From NCBI RefSeq assembly GCF_024623065.1, contig NZ_JANJZR010000044.1:1-36309 (forward strand): a stretch of DNA of 36,309 nucleotides, in the 5' to 3' direction. The position numbers were made by a program, and so were the translations under genes. The DNA is from Bacteroides acidifaciens. Lineage in GTDB: Bacteria; Bacteroidota; Bacteroidia; Bacteroidales; Bacteroidaceae. The notes under the pieces were generated by a model that worked only from the letters and a program-made list of their open reading frames with translations, did not search any database and had not been told where the DNA came from. Below are positions 7,643-14,481 of this stretch, one piece after another; position 1 is the stretch's first letter, and every line of letters starts with the position of its first letter.

Positions 7643-7650
7643 TATCTTTG
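7643..7650 (+). promoter_or_regulatory. Bacteroides-type -7 element for the FadL-like gene
   Basis: TATCTTTG matches TAnnTTTG and lies 28 bases before the ATG at 7679. No clear -33 TTTG is visible. Confidence 0.55.
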
Positions 7651-7678
7651 CGCCCGAAATAATTTAAAAAAGATTTAG

Positions 7679-9073
7679 ATGAGAAAAATTTCCTTGATTG
7701 GATTTGTGATGCTAATCGTTTCAATTCCAACTTTTGCCGGAGGTCTTCTGACAAATACTAATCAACACGCTGCTTTTCTTCGTATGTTATCTCGTGGTGC
7801 TACTATCGAAATAGATGGTGCCTTGTCTAATCCTGCCGGTTTGGCTTTTTTGCCGAATGATGGTTTCTATATGGGTTTGAGTATTCAGAGTGCTTTTCAA
7901 ACAAGAAATATTGATGCCAGCTTTTTGACGTATAATGGTTTTAGTGGTATTGATCCTACTACCCAGCAACCAATTCTTACTCATTCAGAAAAACCATATT
8001 CTAAATATTATGAAGGAAAGGCTGCTGCTCCTATTATTCCGAGTGTATTTGCAGCTTATAAAAAAGGTGATTGGACTATTTCCGGTTTCTTTGCAATTAC
8101 CGGTGGAGGTGGTAAAGCTTCATTTGATGACGGTTTGCCAATGTTTGAGTCGGTGGCTATGGCAGGTATCTTTCGGGAAAGTTTAGAGAAACATTTAACT
8201 CCTGGTGGAAAAAGCCCTATCGTTATTCCTGGTATGTATGACATTAGCACTGCTATGGATGGCAAGCAATATATTTATGCATTGCAATTAGGGTTATCTT
8301 ATAAAATAAATGATTGGCTTTCTGCTTTTGCGGGAGGACGCATGAATTATTTTACTGGTGGTTATGTGGGCTTTTTGGATGCTAAAATGAAAGCAGACTT
8401 AGGAGGAGCCGACTTGATGCATTTGGCTTTAGACTGTGATCAGACAGGTTGGGGATTCACTCCCGTTATTGGTGTGGATGCTAAGTTGGGCAAATTGAAT
8501 ATTGGTGCTAAGTATGAATTCAGAACTAATCTTAATATAGAAAACAATACAAAAAAAATTGAAGCTTCTGTAGAAACGGATGCACTGGCACCTTTCAAGC
8601 ATGGTGTGAACACTCCTAATGATATACCTTCCATGCTTTCTGTTGCGGCTGCTTATGAATTTCTACCTGTACTGCGTGCATCTGTAGAATACCATTTCTA
8701 TGATGACAAGAAAGCGGGAATGGCTGATGGAAAACAGAAATATCTGACAAAGGGAACAAACGAATATCTGATGGGAGTCGAATGGGATGTAATCAAACGA
8801 TTGACCTTGAGTTGTGGTGGACAGATTACTGATTACGGATTGTCTGACAATTTTCAGAGCGATACCAGTTTCTCTTGCGACTCCTATACATTAGGAGTTG
8901 GAGCGAAAGTGGCATTGAGTGAAAGAGCTAACCTGAATGTTGGTTATATGTGGACTACCTATGAAGATTATACTAAAACTTCAAAGAATTATAATGGTAC
9001 GGGATTGTCCGGTACTAATGTATATAGCCGCACTAATAAAGTGTTTGGTGTGAGCCTTGACTACAAATTCTAA
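7679..9073 (+). CDS. OmpP1/FadL/TodX-family outer membrane protein
   Basis: This 464-residue protein has a signal peptide (MRKISLIGFVMLIVSIPTFAGG). The mature start is typical of FadL-family barrels: LLTNTNQHAAFLRMLSRGAT followed by ALSNPAGLAFL, which includes the conserved NPA box. Alternating beta strands run to the end and the protein closes with an aromatic residue (VFGVSLDYKF), as expected for BAM-inserted barrels. Family members carry hydrophobic molecules such as long-chain fatty acids across the outer membrane; the Bacteroides ligand is not known from sequence. It is monocistronic, with its own -7 box and a strong terminator. Confidence 0.92.
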   Translation: MRKISLIGFVMLIVSIPTFAGGLLTNTNQHAAFLRMLSRGATIEIDGALSNPAGLAFLPNDGFYMGLSIQSAFQTRNIDASFLTYNGFSGIDPTTQQPILTHSEKPYSKYYEGKAAAPIIPSVFAAYKKGDWTISGFFAITGGGGKASFDDGLPMFESVAMAGIFRESLEKHLTPGGKSPIVIPGMYDISTAMDGKQYIYALQLGLSYKINDWLSAFAGGRMNYFTGGYVGFLDAKMKADLGGADLMHLALDCDQTGWGFTPVIGVDAKLGKLNIGAKYEFRTNLNIENNTKKIEASVETDALAPFKHGVNTPNDIPSMLSVAAAYEFLPVLRASVEYHFYDDKKAGMADGKQKYLTKGTNEYLMGVEWDVIKRLTLSCGGQITDYGLSDNFQSDTSFSCDSYTLGVGAKVALSERANLNVGYMWTTYEDYTKTSKNYNGTGLSGTNVYSRTNKVFGVSLDYKF

Positions 9074-9104
9074 TTGCGCATAATCCGTTACAATTTTTAT
9101 AGCA

Positions 9105-9139
9105 GAAGCCGTCTCAAACAACTGTTTTGAGGCGGCTTC
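9105..9139 (+). terminator. Intrinsic terminator of the FadL-like gene
   Basis: A 14-bp stem is formed by 9105-9118 (GAAGCCGTCTCAAA) and 9126-9139 with one wobble pair and a 7-base loop. It begins 32 bases after the stop codon and is followed by a short T-containing run. Confidence 0.8.
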
Positions 9140-9447
9140 AAACTTTTATACTGACTTGATTAGAAAGAATACTGTACCAACATATTCGACCGATTGGCAT
9201 GACGGGGGTGAAGAATTGTGCTTGGGCACAGAGGAAAAATTCCCATCCCCGGTAGCATGGCTGCCATTTTAAAGCTTGTTTTCATTATAAGTTAAGTTTC
9301 AGATGAATGCCCAATGAACAACTAAAAAAGAAATGGTTGAGAAGCCCAAAGGAAAAATTGCCAAACTAATCGGAAGAATTGCTATTTATAACCATTCTAA
9401 AAAAGCGGATCTTTGTACCGTACTAATCAGATAAAAGAAATACGACG
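9140..9447. other. Intergenic region before the orphan ECF sigma gene
   Basis: About 300 bases without a supported gene. I see no repeats or tRNA. A near -7 box (GATCTTTG, 9408-9415; first base differs from TAnnTTTG) lies 33 bases before the sigma factor start and may be its promoter. Confidence 0.4.
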
Positions 9448-9951
9448 ATGGGAAAAGTGGAATTTACACAAGGAATATTAGATATACAATCAGATTTACA
9501 ACGCTTTGCGTATAAATTGACGGCAGATCGTGATTCTGCCAAAGATTTGGTTCAGGATTGTGTATTACAGGCATTGGATAATCATGAGAAGTTTGCATAT
9601 AGTAAGAACCTCAAAGGATGGATGTACACACTTATGCGCAATATTTTTGTGAATAATTATCGTCGTACGATTCGTGAAATGAATATCATAGATGATACCT
9701 ATTCTATCCATCAGCAGCACATGATTGAAGATGAAGATGGTGACAAGTTTGAATTGGCTTATGATATGAAGCAACTGTATCGTGTATTACATTCTATTCC
9801 TGACGATATGAAAGTACCTTTTCAGATGTTTGTCGCCGGATTTAAGTATAGGGAGATTGCCGAAAAATTAGGATTGCCGATGGGAACGGTGAAGAGCCGT
9901 TTGTTCTTCATCCGTAAGCGGTTGAAAGAAGAACTGAAAGAATTTTCCTGA
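9448..9951 (+). CDS. RNA polymerase ECF-type sigma factor, orphan
   Basis: This 167-residue protein has sigma region 2 (about residues 15-85: LQRFAYKLTADRDSAKDLVQDCVLQAL ... GWMYTLMRNIFVNNYRR) and sigma region 4.2 (about 112-163: IPDDMKVPFQMFVAGFKYREIAEKLGLPMGTVKSRLFFIRKRL). These bind core polymerase with the -10 DNA, and the -35 DNA, respectively. No FecR-like or other anti-sigma gene is adjacent, unlike sigma factors tied to SusCD systems. This suggests a stand-alone stress or envelope regulator. The downstream neighbour is convergent. Confidence 0.93.
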   Translation: MGKVEFTQGILDIQSDLQRFAYKLTADRDSAKDLVQDCVLQALDNHEKFAYSKNLKGWMYTLMRNIFVNNYRRTIREMNIIDDTYSIHQQHMIEDEDGDKFELAYDMKQLYRVLHSIPDDMKVPFQMFVAGFKYREIAEKLGLPMGTVKSRLFFIRKRLKEELKEFS

Positions 9952-9993
9952 TATGATTTTTGATTAAGCGATATGTTCTTTAAGATGGATAGA

Positions 9994-10034
9994 TGAGCCT
10001 TCCTGCCATAGACGACAACTGGCTGGAAGGCTCA
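9994..10034. terminator. Bidirectional intrinsic terminator
   Basis: TGAGCCTTCC (9994-10003) pairs perfectly with GGAAGGCTCA (10025-10034), followed by TGTTTT. It separates the converging sigma factor and LEA-like genes. Confidence 0.8.
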
Positions 10035-10044
10035 TGTTTTACTG

Positions 10045-10329
10045 TTAATCCAGCATTTCCTGTACTCTGTGTTTAGCTTTTTGAGCAGCCTCTTGTGCGG
10101 TATGGGCTGCTTCCGTGGCTTTTTCTTTCACAGTGTTCGTTGCTTCTGTTGCCTTTTCCTGGACAACATGTGCGGCATGCTGTACTTTCTCTTTCAAGCT
10201 TTCGCCCGAATGTGAACTCGCTTCGGCACCTCTCTCTTTAGCTTCTTCGGCTCTCTCTTCAGCAAGCCGGGCATTTTCTTTTGCCTGCATTGCTGTTTCT
10301 TTTACGTCTTCTTTAAATTGATGTTCCAT
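10045..10329 (-). CDS. LEA-like alanine-rich helical repeat protein
   Basis: This 94-residue protein has no signal peptide and consists almost wholly of Ala, Glu, Lys, Gln and Thr. Four consecutive 11-residue repeats are visible at residues 46-56, 57-67, 68-78 and 79-89, for example QEKATEATNTV and KEKATEAAHTA. An 11-residue period of this composition is the hallmark of group 3 LEA-type and apolipoprotein-like amphipathic helices, which are often disordered until dried or membrane-bound. The N-terminal half (residues 6-37) is a similar charged helix without clean repeats. A stress-protective or surface-coating role is inferred from the repeat type only. It is convergent with the orphan ECF sigma factor. 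Confidence 0.75.
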   Translation of the reverse strand: MEHQFKEDVKETAMQAKENARLAEERAEEAKERGAEASSHSGESLKEKVQHAAHVVQEKATEATNTVKEKATEAAHTAQEAAQKAKHRVQEMLD

Positions 10330-10499
10330 GATCTGGTCTTTTAGTTAAACATGGATTTTAAACACATGGTCGTCTGAAAAGGATTCGCCTTTTAGGAAAT
10401 TTTCATTCTTTTTCATTCATCCAAATATTTATATCGGTAGCATTCTTCCTCTTTTTCGAGGATATTTATAGGTTGCAACCGGTCAATCATCAAATATCT

Positions 10500-10531
10500 T
10501 TTGCTTTTTCATAGTTTTTCCTCTATCTTTG
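10500..10531 (+). promoter_or_regulatory. Bacteroides promoter of the queuosine operon
   Basis: A -33 TTTG (10500-10503) and a -7 TATCTTTG (10524-10531) are separated by 20 bases. This is the best full match to the Bacteroides -33/-7 consensus in the window. Transcription would start near 10538, leaving about a 70-base leader that contains the riboswitch candidate. Confidence 0.8.
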
Positions 10532-10571
10532 CAACCCGAAAGAAAAAGAAAGTATGATACCGTGAATAGCG

Positions 10572-10609
10572 GTCGTGTATTCTAGAACACCACGTAAAAA
10601 ACAGGAATT
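10572..10609 (+). promoter_or_regulatory. Probable preQ1-I riboswitch
   Basis: The leader just before the queuosine-precursor transporter has the layout of the compact class I preQ1 aptamer. There is a short P1 stem (CGTG 10574-10577 with CACG 10591-10594), a loop containing TTCTAG...ACAC, and an A-rich tail AAAAAACAGGA (10596-10606). The AGGA in the tail is also the likely ribosome-binding site and can pair with TTCT in the loop (10580-10583) in the pseudoknot manner of the class. Binding of preQ1 would then hide the ribosome site and shut translation. P1 is only 4 bp, which lowers certainty; the genomic context raises it. Confidence 0.65.
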
Positions 10610-11290
10610 ATGAAAGAAAAAGTATCTGTACCCTTTATGCTGCTGGGTATTCTCTTTAATGTTTGCCTCATTGCAGCCAATCTTCTTGAAACGAAAGTAA
10701 TCCAAATCGGTAGCCTGACCGTGACCGCCGGATTATTGGTTTTTCCTATTTCTTATATAATCAATGATTGTATCGCCGAAGTTTGGGGATTCAAGAAAGC
10801 ACGCCTTATCATTTGGAGCGGTTTTGCGATGAACTTCTTTGTTGTAGCCCTCGGACTGATAGCAGTTGCCATTCCGGCTGCTCCTTTTTGGGAAGGCGAA
10901 GAACATTTTGATTTCGTATTCGGTATGGCTCCCCGCATTGTGGCTGCCAGTCTGATGGCATTCTTGGTTGGTTCGTTCCTCAATGCATATGTGATGAGTA
11001 AGATGAAAGTAGCCAGCCGGGGACGTAACTTTTCCGCCCGAGCCATTTGGTCGACTGTCGTGGGCGAGACGGCGGATTCATTGATTTTCTTTCCGGTTGC
11101 TTTTGGCGGGATTATTGCCTGGAAAGAACTGCTCATTATGATGGGAATCCAAATCGTACTGAAATCCATGTACGAAGTGATTATCCTTCCGGTGACTATC
11201 CGTGTGGTAAAAGCCATTAAGAAAATAGACGGTAGCGATGTTTACGATACCGATATTTCATACAATATACTGAAAATCAAAGATATTTAA
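10610..11290 (+). CDS. Queuosine precursor transporter (YhhQ/COG1738 family)
   Basis: This 226-residue inner-membrane protein has about six transmembrane helices. It carries family features such as FPISYIINDCIAEVWGFKKARLIIW and the late IWSTVVGETADSLIFFPVAF segment with conserved acidic and threonine residues inside the membrane. Members of this VUT/DUF165 family import queuosine precursors such as preQ0, preQ1 or queuine. It starts five bases after the riboswitch tail and is followed eight bases later by queC, so import and de novo synthesis share one transcript. Confidence 0.92.
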   Translation: MKEKVSVPFMLLGILFNVCLIAANLLETKVIQIGSLTVTAGLLVFPISYIINDCIAEVWGFKKARLIIWSGFAMNFFVVALGLIAVAIPAAPFWEGEEHFDFVFGMAPRIVAASLMAFLVGSFLNAYVMSKMKVASRGRNFSARAIWSTVVGETADSLIFFPVAFGGIIAWKELLIMMGIQIVLKSMYEVIILPVTIRVVKAIKKIDGSDVYDTDISYNILKIKDI

Positions 11291-11298
11291 GATAAACA

Positions 11299-11955
11299 AT
11301 GAATAGAGAAGCAGCATTGGTTGTGTTCAGTGGTGGACAGGATTCCACCACTTGCCTGTATTGGGCGAAACGTAACTTTAAAAAAGTATATGCCTTGAGT
11401 TTCCTGTATGGTCAGAAACATCAGAAGGAGGTGGAACTTGCACGGGAAATAGCCCGTAAGGCGGAAGTGGAATTTGATGTGATGGATGTGTCCTTCATCG
11501 GGAAGCTGGGACGTAACTCCCTGACTGACGCTACAATGGTGATGGACCAGGAGAAACCGGCAGATAGTGCTCCCAATACATTTGTCCCGGGACGTAACCT
11601 GTTCTTTCTAAGCATCGCAGCCGTATATGCCCGTGAACGTGGCATCAATCACTTGGTTACAGGAGTTTCCCAAACAGATTTCAGCGGTTATCCCGATTGT
11701 CGCGATGCATTTATCAAGTCCCTTAATGTGACATTGAACCTGGCTATGGATGAACAATTTGTGATTCATACCCCTCTGATGTGGATTGATAAAGCGGAAA
11801 CATGGGCTTTGGCAGACGAATTGGGAGTATTGGAGCTGGTTCGCACCGAGACTTTGACATGCTATAATGGTGTTCAAGGAGATGGTTGCGGGCATTGTCC
11901 GGCTTGTACGCTGCGTCGGGAAGGACTGGAAAAGTATTTAAAAAGTAAGAATTAA
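11299..11955 (+). CDS. queC: 7-cyano-7-deazaguanine synthase QueC
   Basis: This 218-residue enzyme converts 7-carboxy-7-deazaguanine, ammonia and ATP to preQ0 in queuosine biosynthesis. The PP-loop pyrophosphatase motif SGGQDSTT is at residues 10-17. The family motif [12 protein letters not shown] is in the middle, and [15 protein letters not shown] follows. The zinc-binding site is formed by the Cys cluster [16 protein letters not shown] near the end. The length is normal for QueC. It is the second gene of the riboswitch-controlled unit. queF follows, but only after 628 non-coding bases filled with repeats. Confidence 0.97.
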   Translation: MNREAALVVFSGGQDSTTCLYWAKRNFKKVYALSFLYGQKHQKEVELAREIARKAEVEFDVMDVSFIGKLGRNSLTDATMVMDQEKPADSAPNTFVPGRNLFFLSIAAVYARERGINHLVTGVSQTDFSGYPDCRDAFIKSLNVTLNLAMDEQFVIHTPLMWIDKAETWALADELGVLELVRTETLTCYNGVQGDGCGHCPACTLRREGLEKYLKSKN

Positions 11956-11990
11956 TAATATCTCTACATAGAGATTAAAAATGCATTTTC

Positions 11991-12115
11991 TGCTGTCATC
12001 TGTCACATTGCTGTAGATAATCGTTTGAATATGAAACGAATGGTTTGTGACGGCAATTGGTGACAGCAACCAAATTCGACATTTTGCCGTCACATCCGTT
12101 ATCACCGGTAAGCTC
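11991..12115. repeat. Inverted TGTCAC/TGACGG-type repeats after queC
   Basis: TGCTGTCA at 11991-11998 is complementary to TGACAGCA at 12061-12068. Inside and just beyond them are further copies and complements of a GTGACGGCA/TGCCGTCAC word. The enclosed CGTTT...AAACG can form a small inner hairpin. The region could fold into an imperfect long hairpin that ends queC transcription. Related words reappear on the far side of the 22-bp array. Confidence 0.55.
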
Positions 12116-12165
12116 TAATAAATAGGATAGTAGCTTCTGTTCGGGGGAATGTATCGGTTTAATTT

Positions 12166-12385
12166 AGTTTCAACGGTAAGAAACTGGAGTTTCAACGGTA
12201 AGAAACTGGAGTTTCAACAGTAAGAAACTGGAGTTTCAACAGTAAGAAACTAAAGTTTCAACAGTAAGAAACTAAAGTTTCAATAGTAAGAAACTAAAGT
12301 TTCAATAGTAAGAAACTAAAGTTTCTATTACTTGAAACTAGTAGTTCCAAGGCTTGAAACAACGTGTTTCAAGGCACAAAACATA
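12166..12385. repeat. 22-bp tandem array, about ten units, between queC and queF
   Basis: Units begin every 22 bases from 12166. The unit is AGTTTC-N8-GAAACT plus two bases, so each is a 6-bp dyad with an 8-base loop. Units 1-7 are near identical and drift stepwise: the loop starts AACGG, then AACAG, then AATAG, and the last two bases change from GG to AA. Units 8-10 (from 12320) keep the dyad arms but diverge, with loops containing CAAGGCTTG. This graded pattern is what successive tandem copying and decay would leave. Confidence 0.9.
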
Positions 12386-12430
12386 CCGTAACAAATAGGA
12401 TGCGGATAAATCCCCCGTGGGTTAAAGAAC

Positions 12431-12532
12431 TGACGGTGATAGGTGACAGATACGGTGATAGGTTGTAAAATGGATCATTCACTACTGAAATGCCTATGAA
12501 TAAGGTATTTAGGACTAGTAGGTGATAGGTGA
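12431..12532. repeat. GGTGATAGGTGA direct repeats before queF
   Basis: ACGGTGATAGGT occurs at 12433-12444 and 12452-12463, and GGTGATAGGTGA again at 12521-12532. They are related in inverted sense to the TGTCAC words at 11991-12115, so similar elements flank the 22-bp array on both sides. No clear queF promoter is visible among them. Confidence 0.65.
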
Positions 12533-12583
12533 AAGAGGAAATGTGTTTTTTATCTAGAGTAGGGATTGTAGTTAACGAGTACA

Positions 12584-13039
12584 ATGACAGAATTAAAAGA
12601 CCAACTTTCTTTATTAGGAAGAAAGACCGAGTATAAACAAGATTATGCTCCTGAAGTATTGGAAGCCTTTGATAACAAGCATCCTGAGAATGACTATTGG
12701 GTACGTTTCAACTGCCCTGAATTTACAAGCTTGTGCCCCATCACCGGGCAGCCGGACTTTGCCGAAATACGTATCAGCTACATTCCTGATATTAAAATGG
12801 TAGAAAGCAAGAGCTTGAAACTATATCTTTTCAGCTTCCGCAATCATGGTGCTTTCCATGAGGACTGCGTGAATATCATAATGAAGGATCTTATTAAACT
12901 AATGAATCCCAAATACATTGAAGTGACAGGCATCTTTACTCCCCGTGGCGGTATCTCCATCTATCCGTATGCCAATTACGGTCGTCCGGGAACAAAATTC
13001 GAACAGATGGCGGAGCATCGTTTGATGAATCGGGAGTAA
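12584..13039 (+). CDS. queF: NADPH-dependent preQ1 synthase QueF
   Basis: This 151-residue enzyme reduces the nitrile of preQ0 to the amine of preQ1. The catalytic cysteine is Cys51 in [13 protein letters not shown]. The QueF signature [21 protein letters not shown] follows, with the Glu that recognises the base at its start. The length matches the short unimodular (Bacillus-type) QueF. It is the third queuosine gene here but lies 628 bases beyond queC. It may have its own promoter or be read through the repeat region. Confidence 0.97.
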   Translation: MTELKDQLSLLGRKTEYKQDYAPEVLEAFDNKHPENDYWVRFNCPEFTSLCPITGQPDFAEIRISYIPDIKMVESKSLKLYLFSFRNHGAFHEDCVNIIMKDLIKLMNPKYIEVTGIFTPRGGISIYPYANYGRPGTKFEQMAEHRLMNRE

Positions 13040-13049
13040 TATATGAATA

Positions 13050-13454
13050 TTGCTGGCGGATGAAACCTTGCGACATTGGTTTACGGATGAACAACTGTTG
13101 CAGATGAAAGAAGCGATAGAAGATCATCGGGCTTCCAATAAACAGGCTCCGAGAAGCATCTATGGGAAAATAGTTGCCGAAGCCGACCGTATTATTGATC
13201 CTGAAGTAACGTTGCGCCGTACTGTTCAATATGGATTGTCTCATTATCCGGAGATGGATAAAGAACAGCAATATGCTCGCTTTCGTAAACATCTTAATGA
13301 TAAGTATGCGGAAGGGGGATATTTGAAGTTATGGATACCTCAGTCGGATAATGCCGAACGTTTGGCAGAACTTCGGAAGTTGATTATGGATGAAGAAGAG
13401 CTTCAACGAGTATTTGATGAACTTTATACAAATGAAAAGAATGGAGATGTGTAA
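13050..13454 (+). pseudogene. 5'-truncated HD-domain phosphohydrolase
   Basis: The frame encodes 134 residues starting at a TTG, with text (LLADETLRHWF ... EAIEDHRASNK ... SIYGKIVAEADRIID ... YAEGGYLKLWIP) that I recall as the C-terminal two thirds of a HD-superfamily hydrolase of roughly 200 residues. The N-terminal part that carries the metal-binding H...HD motif is absent. A TGA stands two codons before the TTG, with queF ending just upstream. The surviving part has no stop or frameshift, so the deletion is recent or the fragment is still useful. The missing HD motif argues against catalysis. The family assignment rests on memory. Confidence 0.65.
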
Positions 13455-13487
13455 TGCTCCATTCTTTCTTGATTTGTCCGGGAAGTA

Positions 13488-13961
13488 TTACTCGTGATGA
13501 TACGGCCCTCCGTTCAATATCGTCATTGCCCGATAAATTTGCTCCACGAATATCAGCCGAATCATCTGATGCGAGAAAGTCATTTTCGACATTGAAATCT
13601 TTTCATGGGACGCCTGATACACTTTATCTGAAAAGCCATACGGTCCTCCGATAATGAAAACGAGTCGTTTGTTCACTGTATTCATTTTCCGCTTCATGTA
13701 ATCGGCAAATTCAAGGGAGCGCATTTCTTTTCCGTGTTCATCGAGCAGCACCACGACGTCACCCGGTTGAAGGGCTTTCAGTATCAGTTCTCCTTCCTTC
13801 TCTTTCTGCACTTCCATCGGAAGACTCTTCGTGTTTTTCAGTTCGGGAATCACTTCCATGTCAAAAGTGATATAGCGTTTGGTGCGCTGTATATAGTCGT
13901 TGATAGCTGTAATATAGTGTTGTTCTACGGTTCGTCCAACGACGAGCAGGGTTGTTTTCAT
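13488..13961 (-). CDS. rlmH: 23S rRNA (pseudouridine1915-N3)-methyltransferase RlmH
   Basis: This SPOUT-class methyltransferase modifies pseudouridine 1915 in helix 69 of 23S rRNA. From the ATG at 13961 it is 157 residues, the family norm; an upstream TTG would add nine unlikely residues. The SAM-binding trefoil knot is seen in VVVLLDEHGKEMRSLEFADYM and FIIGGPYGFSDKVY. The C-terminal signature is KMTFSHQMIRLIFVEQIYRAMTILNGGPYHHE. It is convergent with the truncated HD gene and divergent from the DUF4783-nadC pair. Confidence 0.97.
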   Translation of the reverse strand: MKTTLLVVGRTVEQHYITAINDYIQRTKRYITFDMEVIPELKNTKSLPMEVQKEKEGELILKALQPGDVVVLLDEHGKEMRSLEFADYMKRKMNTVNKRLVFIIGGPYGFSDKVYQASHEKISMSKMTFSHQMIRLIFVEQIYRAMTILNGGPYHHE

Positions 13962-14025
13962 GTCTCTATAATTCTGATTAATGCACAAAAATAGGCATTT
14001 TTTATGTTATTCTGCAATTAATGCT

Positions 14026-14033
14026 TACCTTTG
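14026..14033 (+). promoter_or_regulatory. Bacteroides-type -7 element for DUF4783-nadC
   Basis: TACCTTTG fits TAnnTTTG and lies 56 bases before the DUF4783 start, leaving a short leader that holds the hairpin at 14044-14070. Confidence 0.5.
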
Positions 14034-14043
14034 CCTATCATTA

Positions 14044-14070
14044 GTTGAAAGTTTAAGACTTTAAACTTCA
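14044..14070 (+). promoter_or_regulatory. Leader hairpin upstream of DUF4783-nadC
   Basis: GTTGAAAGTTTAA is followed after a three-base loop by TTTAAACTTCAAC, its complement apart from one bulged T. This forms a roughly 12-bp stem-loop in the predicted 5' leader, about 18 bases before the start codon. No U-run follows, so it is not a simple terminator. Confidence 0.5.
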
Positions 14071-14088
14071 ACTTAAAAGCTTGTAATT

Positions 14089-14481
14089 ATGAAAAAACGA
14101 GTGCTCGTAGGAATGGCCGCTTTGCTTCTTTCCCTCTCGTTGCTTATGGCGCAAGAGATACCGGCAGGAGTGATTACGGCATTTAAAAGAGGAAGCTCGC
14201 AAGAGCTAAGTAAGTATATGGGGGACAAGGTAAACCTGGTGCTCCGAGGTCGCTCGACAAACGTTGACAAACAGAAAGCAACAGTTGCGATGCAAGAATT
14301 CTTTACGGAGAATAAAGTCAGCGGATTTAATGTAAACCATCAGGGAAAACGGGACGAATCGAGTTTCGTTATCGGCACGTTGGCTACTACGAAGGGAAGT
14401 TTCCGTGTGAATTGCTTCTTGAAGAAAGTACAGGATAAATGTTTAATACACCAAATAAGAATTGACAAAATCAATGAATAA
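14089..14481 (+). CDS. Secreted DUF4783 protein
   Basis: This 130-residue protein has a signal peptide (MKKRVLVGMAALLLSLSLLMAQ) and a single small alpha/beta domain beginning EIPAGVITAFKRGSSQELSKYMGDKVNLVL. This is the NTF2-like DUF4783 family of Bacteroidota, with unknown function. Its last codons overlap the nadC start by eight bases (ATGAATAA), so the two genes are translationally coupled. Why a periplasmic protein should be coupled to a cytosolic NAD-biosynthesis enzyme is not clear. Confidence 0.88.
   Translation: MKKRVLVGMAALLLSLSLLMAQEIPAGVITAFKRGSSQELSKYMGDKVNLVLRGRSTNVDKQKATVAMQEFFTENKVSGFNVNHQGKRDESSFVIGTLATTKGSFRVNCFLKKVQDKCLIHQIRIDKINE

Larger units (their letters stand above)
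7061..7678. other. Intergenic region, 618 bases
   Basis: This divergent region lies between the metallo-hydrolase and FadL-like genes. The only suggestive content is a 26-codon minus-strand frame (7128-7208, listed separately), an AT-rich stretch and a -7 box for the porin gene at 7643. A 62-codon plus-strand frame at 7215-7403 shows no recognisable features. Confidence 0.5.

Noticed and set aside
10575..10590. GTGT...ACAC hairpin in the que leader as a simple terminator or operator
   Set aside because: The hairpin is short with no T-run, and the surrounding bases fit the preQ1-I aptamer better.
12166..12385. The 22-bp array as a CRISPR array
   Set aside because: The units are directly adjacent with no unique spacers and no cas genes are in the window. 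The same holds for the other 22-bp arrays.
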